This document shows, one piece after another, positions 44,201 through 56,700 of a stretch of DNA of 64,000 bases. This DNA is from Amia ocellicauda. Taxonomy: Eukaryota > Chordata > Actinopteri > Amiiformes > Amiidae. The notes beneath the pieces are model-generated. The model had not been told where the DNA came from and ran no database searches. It saw only the letters and a program-made list of their open reading frames with translations. Position 1 is the first letter of the stretch. The number at the start of each line of letters is the position of its first letter. The position numbers were made by a program, and so were the translations under genes. The DNA is taken from contig NC_089863.1 in assembly GCF_036373705.1 (NCBI RefSeq), positions 5,180,857 to 5,244,856 of the forward strand, in the 5' to 3' direction.

Positions 44201-46433
44201 GTTGTCCAGATCAGGTTGTTATTCTCAAAGGAACCAGGGTCTGAGGGGAGCAGGAGGGAAGGGGGTAAGATGGCAGCTTCCCCTCCTTCTGCATCAAAAT
44301 ATTCTACCACAATACATATAAAATAAAAGGACCATTTACTTGTGGTACAGGCTACTGTGGTGTTGAACAGCACTAGTGTCCATTGCTGCTTGTAGAAGAT
44401 TGAGGCTTGGATGTACTGTACCTCAATACCATTGATCTGTAGGAACAGTCAGGGGAAAAAAAGGCACTTGAAACCCAGAGCATTAGGACACCAGGTCAAT
44501 AGACTAACCTAGGGTTTAAGGAGCTGGAAGGCAAAAGCCCAGAGCCAGTATTAGAGGGAAACATCCACTAGAATAAGTTAAAACAGGCTAGCAAGTCATT
44601 TAGACAAACTAGTGGTCTTCTAGGGCAGTAGGAGTTCACACAAGTGTAGCATATCCCTTGTGAAGTGGTCTCACCTCGGTAGTCTCAGAGAGTTCCTTGT
44701 TAAAGGGGGCTCGAAACACAGCCCGGTTGATGGTAGGGCCAATAACATAGCCTTTGCTCCTGGCATAGGTGGCATTCATAATCACAGGGTCTTGCCCAGA
44801 TTTCAGGAATACTACCTGCCAGTTGGGCTGTGCAGTCTGCAAGACCTGTGTGGAGAGGGCAGAAGATGAAGGCCCTGGATTTATATCCAAGGTGGGCTGG
44901 GTCATAAACTAAAGGCTAAGCAAAGTAGGTTTGGATTATTCTACTGCATACACACCATAAAATTAGAAGTTAAGTTAGAGAAGTAGTCCAAGCAAAGCAA
45001 GATACAAATGAGGGTGCCCAAGGAAGAGTTACTAGTTTCTTCAAGTAGAACAGGAACTTAGATGTTCCTCAAGATGCAATTTTTAGTCTGCCACTTACAA
45101 TTACATAGGTGATGCCCCAGAAAGTGCTGGGCTTCCCCTGGGAGAAAACCGTCTCATTACTTCTCACAGAGACCTTGAAAGGAAATGCAGGGTGAGACAG
45201 GACTGTTTGGCACTTAAGGAGTTACAGATACCAGGTTATATAACTGCAACAGGGTCATGCATTTATTGTAGACAAAGCAGGGTGCGGTTTCAAGAAGCTC
45301 AATAACAGTCAGCCTTTACTTTGTTACCTCCATGTAGTTCTCCTCACACATGACCTCCCTTGCTTCCCAGGGAACAGTCAACAGGCAGTTCATGCTGTTG
45401 GGGTACTTGGTCTCTGTGCCAGAGGGGCTCAGCGTCACAAATTGGTAGTTCAGGGTGAAGTTTTTGTCTTGCTGTAGGGGAGGCAAGTGGGAAGAGAAGG
45501 GGCTTGAAGCTAGTGCACTTGGACACTGACAGTTATTTCACATTTATAGAACAGGAACACCAGACTGAAGACTTCTGGCTTAAAGTTAATTTGTTGCTGT
45601 CCAGCCAACAAGTTTGTGCTGCAATTACACCATTTGAGAATGGGATGAGGTATCCCAATATTGGGCCACAAGGGAGGATTTGAGCATGCGTCATTAATGA
45701 TGTCAGCTTCATTGATGGAAGTGCCTTGCCTGGTTTTCCACATGACAGGCAAAAAAGGAGGCTCTGAAGATCACACGGTCAGTCACATTGAAGCTGCTGT
45801 AGGTGTAGCCACACTCTGAAGCATAGGCACCAACAATCTGGTGCACAGTCGATTGATCTGAAATGAGAAAAACCCATGGGAATTTACACTGCTCACCCAC
45901 CTAGAGGGCATTTGGAGTGGGACAGAACTAAAAATGCATCAAGAGCTTAAAACGTAAGCAAAGGGAGTTGCAACTTACTGAACACATCAAAACGATAGCT
46001 ACTGCCTGCAAAAAGCACATCCACCGAGATCCAGAAGTAGCGATCCCGACACTCAGTCTCAATAGCTCCTATACAGAGAGATTTATATGCAAATTAAGAC
46101 CGATCTAGCACAATTGGCAATGCTGTCGGTCAGAGGCGAGCAAGCGTGAGGCTCTTTACATTTAATGGTACAGTTGGCACCAGCAGGGAGGCGCACAAAC
46201 GTTACCTGGTGAGGCTAACGCGGCATTTGCACCTAAAGGCAGCACTGCAAACAGCAAGGCAACTCTGCATGGAGGACACAAAGGTGGTTCAGCAAAGAGG
46301 AAATTTCCCTCTGTGTTGGTAAACGCACTATGACATCACAAATGCGCCGGAGCTCAAGACAAACCCGACCAGCAACGACGTGAAAATGCAAAAAACAAAC
46401 TCACCCTAACAGGAGCCCTGTATCCATAATCAT
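41249..46433 (-). CDS. Egg-coat ZP protein copy 2 (ZPAX-like), no ZP-C and no membrane anchor
   Basis: Exons, 5' to 3', some ends within one base: 46433-46405, 46264-46206, 46069-45980, 45857-45730, 45471-45328, 45173-45099, 44845-44675, 44436-44340, 44240-44017, 43649-43496, 43163-42955, 42878-42764, 42599-42394, 42249-42132, 42030-41861, 41729-41632, 41542-41427, 41265-41249; 739 residues. It has a signal peptide (LLLGVALLFAVLPLGANA), the same egg-coat modules as copy 1 (ECRDRYFWISVD, CEENYMEVSV, VYLGNFNPDVDL) and a terminal ZP-N (CTQDGVM, TCGTKAW, ITRDSTYRLTVRC). It lacks ZP-C. In the linker exon the frame reads Ala-Arg-Lys-Arg-Thr and then TGA (41249-41251), where copy 1 has CGA. The protein would be secreted without a membrane anchor. 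The intron after 45730 uses a GC donor (cag followed by gcaagg). The body of the gene has no other lesion, so it is either a functional soluble form or at an early stage of decay. Confidence 0.8.
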
Positions 46434-46640
46434 TTTGCGGCGGCAGATCCACGATGAGAAGCCCATAAAGGAAAAGGGAAAAGGCAATTGCAAAGGAAAT
46501 TGTGAACAAGAGGAAGGCGATCAAACTTGCGTGCCTCTCCGCACTCCGCGCGGGCGTTATAAGCGCGCGCGCAGCCAATGGCACGCCGGCACGCGCCCAT
46601 TGTCCGCCCACCTGGACACCTGGAGAGCAATCAGGGAGAG
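46434..46640 (-). promoter_or_regulatory. Putative promoter of ZP copy 2
   Basis: A TATA-like ttataa on the minus strand (plus-strand ttataa near 46557) lies about 125 bases before the ATG, in a CpG-rich stretch. Further upstream are an agccaat box (near 46574) and two cacctg E-boxes in tandem (near 46609 and 46618). Oocyte zp promoters depend on such E-boxes. Confidence 0.45.
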
Positions 46641-48809
46641 ACCCTCACCGGTCTGAGGAGGACACGGGTCTGCGGTAATTAGCGCTATTAACTCGATTTG
46701 ACAGCTTCCTATTGGCTGCAAAATGCGCAAAGACGACGGCACATAATTGAGCCAAGATTGAGTCGTTAAAACCACAAACCAAACATGCAATTAATCAATT
46801 AACGGATTAGTGCTGTTTCCCGTTCCAAAGAATGCAGCATTATTGCTAGCCTGGCCAAAAACAGCCGTGTCAAAGTACTGCCCCCTACTTCTTTCTATGT
46901 CACGGTGGCTCAGCAGCTTGCATGTCCTTTCCCAGCTCCTGTGACGCGGGTTCAAGTCCAGCTGGAGGGGTCTGTCGATGCCGAGTGTATGTGCTTATGA
47001 ATTTCTTTTACTTTTAACTTTAAAACGATTAAGTCAAGAGTGATGTGGATTTTGAAAGGCTGCTTTTTTAACTATTAGCTGGTGCCTATATATATTTTGA
47101 CTTCTGTGCCCACATTGCACCTGCTTGTTTGGGTGTAAAAGAAAATACACTCTAGATATGTACAGATTTTATTTTTGTTCCTAGTTTTTGAACCTTTAGA
47201 AACACAGGCCACATGTAATAGGCTACTGTTCCCGATATGTGGTTATTTGTGTTATCATTATTTATTCCCTTAACCTTCACACAACTTCCTAACCTAGTAG
47301 TGATTAGATTACCAGGCATGCATGCATCACATTGGTATTATTATTACTCAATGAAAAGTGACTTCTTTATTCAAGGTCTTACACACAGTATAACACACTG
47401 TTATGTATGTTATAAGTTGTAAGATTGCTGTGTGGTGTGGAAACGGGGATTTGATCACAGCAGCCCGGGAGAGGAAGACCACGATTACCGACTGCAGAAA
47501 ACCCAATATATCACTGTAAACATTGTAAACTATGTAATTTCAATAATAATAATAATAATAATAATAATACACAATGAAAGCGCTTGTACTGATTATAGAC
47601 ACTTAATAGCGCGTTTTTAAGTTTTAAAAGATTGCGACCCCCCGCCCTTTGCCATACAATGGTTTGATCCACTGCCTCCCCCCCCACCGCCCCCAACAGT
47701 GCCATATATTTAAAGACTGTATAAATGTACCAGAAAAAGTAAAATTCAATACTGAGATTATTTTAGATCGCACCATGCTCATTGCATTTACGAAAACTGC
47801 ACCCATACACAGTGTTCAGTACCATTTCTTGGTATTGCTGGTTGTAAATACAAATCCTTGCATACATGCTGGACTGATAAGGAACACTGCTATAACTATT
47901 ATTATTATTATATTGATTTAAACATTTGAACAAGTTGGGACAATCCTTCAGTTAACTACCTATCAATTATCCAGTAGTAGTAATTATGGTTCCTCAATAT
48001 ACATGTAATCTATTACAACGTAGGCTGTGTGTTACAGCACTACTTTTGGTGTCCCCCTCAGGAATTGCTCTTGAGACAATTGCCCCTCCAATGTTGATGT
48101 CAGATTGTCGCCGCTGCGCTGGTACATTAATAAACACAGCTGTATTTTCAGTTCTTTTCATTCCAGCCTATATATCTCGATACAATTTGAAACAGAGCAG
48201 ATGCAGTCTTAATAAAAAGATGCCTTAGTGGTCAATGGGGGGCAGCATCAGTCCGTAGACGGGATTTCCGTTGAAGCCAGTATTTTGAAGTAGGATTTGA
48301 GAAACCTGCGATGCAGAATTTACACTGTAAGTCTGCTAGCAGCAGTGAGATGCAGGGGTATATGGTCATTCTTCCAATAGGGTGCCTTTTGTGTCCCTGT
48401 GCCATATTTTGGATAAAATAAATTAATTACTTTGAAAATAATCAGTTATCATAAAGGTTTAAGTAATTCCTATTCACAATAACTTGTAAAAACAAACTTA
48501 ATAGCATTTAAAGTAAAACATCTGAAACAAATTAAAGGTAAAATCAGCATTCTGCAATATCCCTGTTCAAAGTCCTTTAAGGATATAAGCCACTAAATCC
48601 TAATGTATTATTACAAAATACAACTTACTGCATTGTTTTTCAACAATAAATCTGTAGAATAAATGTATATTTATTAATATAAATTTAACGATTTAGTACT
48701 GTCCCTGAATCCACTGTCAACCCTGTTACCGGAGATAAACCCCTGATCGTCAGCATTTGACAATATTAAAGGAGGAAGCAACTTCAGGTAGATGTCTAAG
48801 CAGTTTTTC

Positions 48810-48862
<53 letters not shown>

Positions 48863-49316
48863 TAAACTGATTTGTCTGGATTCATCAGGTACTTTATAAA
48901 TGTCAACTATGAAAACAAATACATATCCAAAAATGTATAATTTTTAAACTCCAAAAAAGCCTTCATAAGAAGCGCACTATGTGCTTTACCACATGGGAAA
49001 TAAAAGCCAAACTTTATTATGCAAGTCAACCCTGTTACGCAAAATATGGTTTCAAGGAATTCATGGCTTTTAATTTACAGGTTTTCTGCTGTTAAGCTTG
49101 GCAGAAGTGGTTTTCAGTTCACTTAAAATGTTGTTTCTGATAGAAAAGGTTTATTTCCCAAAATACAAACTGATTAAAAAAAAAATTCACGAGGTCCAAA
49201 AGGCACCCTATTGGACATATATACACACAGGCATGTATACATGTTTGTTTGCATGATTTAAGGATGTATACACACACATAGGTAGGCATGCATGTACTGT
49301 GTACTTGCCTTCCATA
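46640..49316. other. Intergenic region between ZP copies 2 and 3
   Basis: No gene seen. It holds a tRNA-derived SINE-like stretch at about 46902-47020 (ggtggctcagcagctt as A-box, gcgggttcaagtcc as B-box), an (aat)n run near 47541-47567, a (ta)n run near 48815-48856 and general AT-rich sequence. Confidence 0.55.
46902..47020 (+). mobile_element. tRNA-derived SINE-like sequence
   Basis: The A-box-like tggctcagcag and B-box ggttcaagtcc have tRNA spacing. Downstream sequence does not continue as a tRNA. It is probably the head of a tRNA-derived SINE. Confidence 0.5.
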
Positions 49317-49318
49317 TA

Positions 49319-50215
49319 CACCGATCAGCCATAACATTATGACCACCTGCCTAATATTGTGTAGGTCCCCCTTTTGCCACCAAAACAGCCCTGACCCGTC
49401 GAGGCATGGACTCCACTAGACCTCTGAAGGTGTGCTGTGGTATCTGGCACCAAGACGTTCGCAGCAGATCCTTTAAGTCCTGTAAGTTGCGAGGTGGGGC
49501 CTCCATGGATCGGACTTGTTTGTCCAGCACATCCCACAGATGCTCGATTGGATTGAGATCTGGGGAATTTGGAGGCCAAATCAACACCTTGAACTCGTGA
49601 TTCATCAGACCAGGCCACCTTCTTCCATTGCTCCGTGGTCCAGTTCAGATGCTCACGTGCCCATTGTAGGCGCTTTCGGCAGTGGACAGGGGTCAGCATG
49701 GGCACCCTGACTGGTCTGCGGCTACGCAGCCCCATACGCAACAAACTGCGATGCACTGTGTGTTCTGACACCTTTCTATCAGAACCAGCATTCACTTTTT
49801 CAGCAATTTGAGCTACAGTAGCTCGTCTGTTGGATCGGACCACACGGGCCAGCCTTCGTTCCCCACGTGCATCAATGAGCCTTGGCCGCCCATGACCCTG
49901 TCGCCGGTTCACCGCTTTTCCTTCCTTGGACCACTTTTGATAGGTACTGACCACTGCAGACAGGGAACACCCCACAAGAGCTGCAGTTTTGGAGATGCTC
50001 TGACCCAGTCGTCTAGCCATCACAATTTGGCCCTTGTCAAAGTCGCTCAGATCCTTAAGCTGCCCATTTTTCCTGCTTCTAACACATCAACTTTGAGGAC
50101 AAAATGTTCACTTGCTGCCTAATATATCCCACCCACTGACAGGTGCCATGATAACGAGATTATCAGTGTTATTCACTTCACCTGTCAGTGGTCATAATGT
50201 TATGGCTGATCAGTG
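49319..50215 (-). mobile_element. Internally deleted DD36E-like Tc1/mariner element, 897 bp
   Basis: The ends are inverted repeats (caccgatcagccataacatt at the left, its near complement ending gctgatcagtg at the right), flanked by TA (49317-49318 and 50216-50217). The N-terminal part of the transposase (228-residue frame from 50023) is open up to the first catalytic Asp in VAWSDES. It then joins directly, out of frame, to the segment that codes for [19 protein letters not shown]. About 320 nt that would hold the second Asp are missing, matching the size gap to the 1221-bp element at 38057. It cannot make an active enzyme. Its C-terminus ([18 protein letters not shown]) resembles that of the 38057 element. 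Confidence 0.9.
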
Positions 50216-50217
50216 TA

Positions 50218-50700
50218 TGTTCCCTGCCTTATCCCACTTCCAGGTCTTAAGCAATGTCTATCGTGTGTACAGATGTGATGTTTTTTACGGTTTACATGCA
50301 TGTGTGTGGAAATACTTTGGCAATACTATAAATGCTGGTCATGCAAGTCAAACAAGTTAACCCCTTCAGCATCTTCCCTCGACACAATGAGACGCACAGA
50401 TTTAGGTTTAAGGTTTTATTGGTGAGGGTCCACAGCTTGTTTTTAAGGTCCATCCTAACATCCACAGCACAAGATCCTTCACAGATCCCTCTGCAGCAGG
50501 AGGTAGGGCCACTCCAGCGCTCAAGGAGTAAAGAGGCCCGTGCAGCTATTGCCCGGGGCCCTCCTGGAATAAAAACATGGTGATTTGACATCTGATCCTG
50601 ATAGGGATTCCAGTCAGTGCAGACCTCAGGACCTTGAGGAAGAGGATGAGACTCTTCCCCCCCCCACCCCCACACACCAGAACTGGAGTCACGCCAGCTT
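50218..50700. other. Spacer before ZP copy 3
   Basis: No gene seen. Confidence 0.5.
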
Positions 50701-50718
50701 GGGTATCTTCTGGATCAG

Positions 50719-50724
50719 TTTATT
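50719..50724 (-). terminator. Polyadenylation signal of ZP copy 3
   Basis: tttatt on the plus strand reads AATAAA on the minus strand, about 50 bases beyond the stop codon. Confidence 0.7.
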
Positions 50725-50772
50725 GGCTGGTGCAGGGCAAAGCGTGGACAGGGGGCCGCAGAACAAGGTGGG

Positions 50773-53700
50773 TCAGAGCAGGGCCGGGCGTTTGGAGCGC
50801 CGGCGAAGGGCCAGGCCGCCCAAGGACAGAACCAGAACCCCACCGGCAGCCGCCACCACTCCCACCGCCAGCACCCGGGCAGGCAGCGGCTTCTCTACAG
50901 CAAAACACACAGGAAGGTGTTAAAAAACACACACCCACCCACAGAGCACCACACCGACACAGAGACCTGCTGTGGCTCCGACCTGCTATCCGGACTCTCT
51001 GGACCGGGCCTGCGGACACCAGCGCCACCGGCACAGGGGAAGGCAGGGAGCTGTGGCCTGGGTGGGAGAGAGAGAGGGAGAATGACCCGGTTGTCTTCTA
51101 CCAATCACTGTCCTAGGAAGCGGAAAAACAGTGTCCTACACACTGCCCACCAGCCAGGAGACGCGCCTATGAAGACCAACAAAAAACTATCCCAAGATCC
51201 ATCCAGGGCTGGAGTTTGACCCCCAACCCCCCCACCCGAGGACCAGAGGGAGTCCTCACCAGACGTCTTCTCTCCTGGGGTGCAGGTCTTGCTGCAGACA
51301 TCAGCCGTGGAGTTACAGAGCAGCACCGAGCAGTGGAAATAGGCCTGGGAGACACAAGGAGGGGGTGGAAACTATTACATCCAAACCAGAGCATCTGAAA
51401 ACACGAAAACCGCCCGACACCAGTGCAAGTATTCTGGGAAGGAACTATAAAAAAAGATTGGATTTCCCGAATTAAAAACACTGAATTAAAAATTCGGCAG
51501 GGGTTGAGAGTGACTTGATCAAAGTACACGGTCCGGTGGCACGCTCTCACCTGTCCCCACGTGCAGTGCTCCTCCACAGGCCCCAGAGCGGTGATCTCGA
51601 GTCTCTGGAGGAGCCCAGCATCCAATCGGGTTGGCGCCGGAGGGAAAGTCACCCTATAGGCGTCGCTAGAGACCAGGCAGCTGCAGTTCAGATGAATAAA
51701 TGAACGAATGAAAGCTCTGAATTTATTAACAACCTCCCAACCCCTGGACTGCTGGCAGATGCCGGGCGGTGGCATGCAGTTACCCATCAGACAGCAGGTC
51801 CTTGCGCAGGCGGTCCTGGGCGTCTGGGGTCGGCGTGGCCCAGCAGTCCCACAGCCGAAGGAGCAGCAGAGCCAGGGAGGGCGGGGGGTCCACGAGCCCC
51901 AGCTCCAGGAACAGGGACTCCCGCTGGGCCAGGCGGACGGGGAAGGCGTAGTGGAAGGAGGAGAAGGTCCGATCTGCGGAATCAAGAATAAACCAAGGAG
52001 CTTTTCCAGATCAGCAGGGACACACGCACCCGGGGACACAAATGGAAATTGGGCTTCAAGGCATTCAAGACGGAAAACAGGAGACACTTCTTCACACAGA
52101 GAGGCATCACAATCTGAACAAACTCCCCAGCGATGTGGCTGAAGCTGAAAGTTTGGGAACAATCATTGGGAACGATTGGGCGAATGGCCTCCTCTCATTT
52201 GTACACTTTATGTTCTAACTGAAATGGCCAAATCACTGCAGTGGTGCCAGGGCGGTACCTGTGGCAAAGCGGGCTCTCGTGTTCAGGACGCTCCTGGGTT
52301 TCCTCTGACCTGGAATGAGAAGTTGAGACATTTGTGGTTTTTGCCCCTCCCACCTCCAGATCCCCACAGAAGTGACTTTTCCAAAAGGAACAAGACAGCC
52401 TGAACCGGATTCATGATTACGAAGCTCTTTGGAATGTCTGGCCACGGAAGGCACTGTATAAACACCTTAATAAGGTCTGGCGAGCAGCTGGAGCCCCTAC
52501 CTCTGGCAAAGTGGTGGTGGGAGTCCAAGAGAGACTTGCCCCACCTGGTCACCTGGGGCGAGGGGGTGGAGGACCTGTGGGCGGCCAGGGTTCGAGTGGC
52601 ATTGGCTGGGTAGCGACAGCGAATTGTCAGCCTGTTTAAAAAATGGGGGGAATTTTTTTTTTTTTTTTTTTAACGCACACACACACGCACACCATATTTA
52701 GTGTTCAGAGACCCCCGGCAGACTCACCTGTACTCCGAATCACGCGTGATCTTGGGGTCTGGGCTTGGGGAGAGCTTCTGTCTGTAAAGCACTTCATTCT
52801 CGTACACAAGGAAGTCCTTCTCCACCTGCTGATGAATCAAGACGGGCGTTTGATGCCCCTTTTAACAACCAGGATAGCAAGTGTGTGCGCGTGTCTGGTG
52901 TGCATCGTGTGCGTTTTGTGCCTAATGTCGGCACGGTCATCCAAAAAAAAAGTACAATAAGGATGTGATCGGTCAGCAGAGATGCAATGGAGAGGGGCCC
53001 TTTGCCGACCAGGCTTCAGGTAAATGAGGTAGGACGGGACCCCACAAATAAGCGACTCCAGCCACAGCCAGCGAACAGAACTGCTCTATGACGAAGCAGG
53101 GCCCCTCACCGCTCGGATGGTCCCGCAGGTGTCCACGCCGAATCTGAAGAGCGCCCGACTGCTGTCCGTCTCGCTGGGCTGGCAGGCCCGGTCCAGCAGG
53201 GTGGTCCGCCGGGGGTCGAGGGGAGGAAGGGAGTCCGAGAGGTCCGCCACCACGACCATGACCCCGTCCGACTTGCACACTGGCCCGAGAGAGAAGAGCA
53301 GGACAGTGACATGGGGAGTGCTTTAATTTGGTTTTAATCCAAAGCTTTTCAAACTGACTTTACTGGCGCTTCTTGCTGGTTGCATTGCCTGGTGTTCTTG
53401 TAATTTGCTTGTTTACGTTTAAATAAATAAAATAAAAAGCAGGTCTGCGGTCTCATACCCAGCAGCTCTCGGACTGGGAATGTGCAGCGCTGGACGAACG
53501 TCTCCTCCACCTGCTGGCTGCCCACGTCCACCAGGGTCGCCTCGACCTTAGTGCTCACTCCTTTCAGACTGAGGTCCTAGAGGACAGAGACCGCATTATA
53601 AAGGCCCAGCTGTGAAGTTTTCCCAGAAGGCAGTGCAGGAGGAACGTCCTTACCTCGTACATCATGCCCGGCCCGTACAGTGGGACTTCCGCGCTCCTGT

Positions 53701-56700
53701 AGCGCCCCCCGCTGGCCTGGTCCCAGTCCAGCCTCCGGCCCCCAATATAAGCCTCCCACTGAGACGCCAGGCTCCCGTTGTACAGGAGGATTCGGATCCC
53801 CGCTGTCAGACACTGTCCTTCAAAATGGGGGAGCACTGGAGGAGGCGAACCGGAGACCCCCCCTAGTGAGATCCTGACAAACTGGCTTTACAGTCCAGCA
53901 CATTACAACTCGGCCGGCGAGTTACTCACCAACCTCCTTCTTGTCACACACCAGGGTGCTGGGGTAGTAGAAGACCTCGTTCTGGGGGACAATGATCAGG
54001 GTGAAGGTCAGCGTCAGGGTGTACCTCCTGACCCCTCCTCCGATGTACTAGATGTACGAGAGAGTGGGAGAGAGAAAGTGAGTGGGAAAGAGTGAGAGGC
54101 TTAAAATGAACAAGAGATGCCATCCCCACCTGCTGCAACACCAGAGGGTCTCTGAAGGGCACAACGAGGCGGAAGGCCCGGGTGCCATTGGGCAAGGTCG
54201 TGACGGCGACCTCAAAGCCCCGATCGCGGGACTGGCGGAGGGAGAGCACCACTCCAGAGAATGTCAAGTTGGCGAGGAAGACGTCGGGGGGGAAGTTGCC
54301 CAGGATCTGAGTGAATTTGTTCTGGGACGGGTCGGTTGCTAGACAGAGAGACAGATGGTATCAAGAAGTTTAAAAAGATGAAAGCACCGAGGCGAAAAAC
54401 TCTTGAGGTAACCATCTCGTCTCACCCCACCTACCGTTGGTGAGGGTGGGGTAGAGGGGCACGTAGGGGGTGGCCAGGGGTCTGAAGCACCTATGGCGTG
54501 TCATCTCCCACCGGTCATCCTGCCACAGGTGCTCGAACAGCAGGTCAAGGGAGTACATACTGTGGTAGCGGTTGTCTATGACACGACTCTGGAGACGCAG
54601 ACAGAGAGACACCGAGACACAGAGAGACACTCAATGCCAGGCATGGGTAGTGGAGCACAGAGCACGAGCAAAGGTGATGAGAGGGACTCCCAGACTAAAT
54701 CATTCGTTTACATCAGTGGTTCTCAAACCTGGTCCTGGAGGAGCCCCTACCCTGCTGGTTTTATGATCCAACCGAGCTCTCAATTACTTAATTAAACCCT
54801 TAATTGCAACAACAAAAAACAAGGTCAACCATCTTGGGTCTTCTTGGATCAACATCAAGATTTTAAAGCACAAGTGTCCAGTGCTAGTAGAACAGGAGCG
54901 TCTCCTCACCGTCAGATACCCCCCCTCCGCCCCCAGGGGCACGCTGACCCGGAACAGCCTGTCCCGGAGGACCAGCTCGTACCCCCGGCGCCGGACGATG
55001 TCGTTGACCAGCAGCTGCCCCTCCACGCCGACCCGTGCACCACCCTCGAAGAAGCGCTGGGGGTCCCGGATCAGCGGGGACAGCAGCTGCGGAGACACCC
55101 AGGTCAGGCGGGCGCCGTCGAAAGTGGCTTCGTCTGAGAGCGCGAGAGAAGAGAAGACGAAGCAAGAGCATTTGAACCTCCTATTGGGGACGCCTGCATC
55201 GGCATGGTGCCATATTCATCAGACAGTAGAAGAGACAGTTTCACAGCTTGAGCCCCGACCCCAGCCATCGCCCCATGTGGCTCGCTGGCTTTAAAGGAAG
55301 GTAGGGTAATCAAAAACACACTGAAACCAGCAGTCCACGCAAATTAGGAAACACGTTCGTCTTACCTTTGGGACACGCTAGAGTGGCGTCCAGCATCAGC
55401 AGCATCCACTGTTGCTGGTAAAACACAGTGACACGCACGGTCTCCACTGCGACACCCATCTCCTGAGAGGAGAGAAGGTGAAGGGTCAGGTGGACCAAGA
55501 GAAGGAAACCTGGTTGTGTACATTTTGTGGGGAACTGAAATGGCTCGATGGAGGCGTGCCCGGGGGGTGGGGCTGACCTGGTAGGTCTCTGCCAGGCTGG
55601 TGGAGTAGGGGCAGCGCAGGACAACCCGGGCACTGGTGGAGTTGAGGAAGTAGCCCAGGGCCCGGGCCTCGGACACACCCAGGGACAACTCGGGGCGCCC
55701 GGACACGTGGAACACCAGTCGCCACTCCACCATCTCCGACTGCTGAACCTGTGGGGACAGGGACACCGAGGGAGAATTTAAATCTCACTGGATGACGGCC
55801 CATCAGGGTTCTACACTTACGATAGGGAAGACAGCCGCCCAGTCCGCTTTGCCCAGACCCTGGTACGAGGGGACCGGGGTGTCCTTCTTCACAGACACCT
55901 GTCGTGACAAAGCAAGGCATTGTGGGAACGGCGGCAAAGAAGCTGTAACAATGGAGGGTCCCCAACTCGCACCCCAGGGCGCGTACCTCCATGTAGTTCT
56001 CCTCGCAGACGATCTCGCGAGGCCTCCAGGACTCCTCGGGGCGGCAGGCCATGGAGAAGGGGTAGGAGGTCTCCTGGCCCTGCCGGTCCACGTTCACGAA
56101 CCACAGCAGCAGCCGGAACACGCGGTCGTCCTGAAACGGAGCCGCGGGGGACTTTTAGCCGCGTGGCGAAGTTCATCCCCGATTGTAGGCGACCCGGGAC
56201 AGCAGACATGAGTCCCGGCGACCGACATTTGAACACTCTTGAACGCCGTCTCGAACGGGAGAACGCAAGCTTTCAAGATGTATAAAACGCTCACCTCATT
56301 GTCCACGTGGCAGGCGAAGAAGGACGCCCGGAACACCAGGTTGCCTGGCGTGTCGAACACCACGGTGAAGCCGCACTCAGCGCCCCCGTCCTCGGTCACT
56401 GTGTGGACGCCGTCGTGGTCTGAGAGGGGAGCAGGCAGTGGGGGGGTACGAGATTTGTATTGGCTTTATATGGCCTTGACTCGCTACAAAACACCAGGGG
56501 GGGGAAGGGACTATATACCCTTCAGGGCCCAGTACTCGAGCCATTGGGCTTCAGAGCGAGTGCGAGACTCATTTCCTCCAAGCTCACCCTCAACGTCGAA
56601 ACCGAACATCTCCCCGACAAAAGTGGACTTCACCGTCAGCCAGAAATATCGATCCCGGCACTCCGTCCTGAAGGTGCCTACAGGGAGTCGGGAGAGGATG

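Noticed and set aside
46902-46990. Possible tRNA gene
   Set aside because: A-box and B-box are present but the acceptor stem and anticodon arm do not fold as a tRNA; a SINE head is more likely.
51167-52162. 331-codon minus-strand frame that includes part of ZP-C
   Set aside because: It crosses the LINE tail and introns; only parts are exons, in changing frames.
55486-56121. 211-codon minus-strand frame in ZP copy 3
   Set aside because: It starts in a real exon (55987-56130) but reads through introns and the wrong frame of the next exons. The spliced model matches copies 1 and 2 exon by exon.
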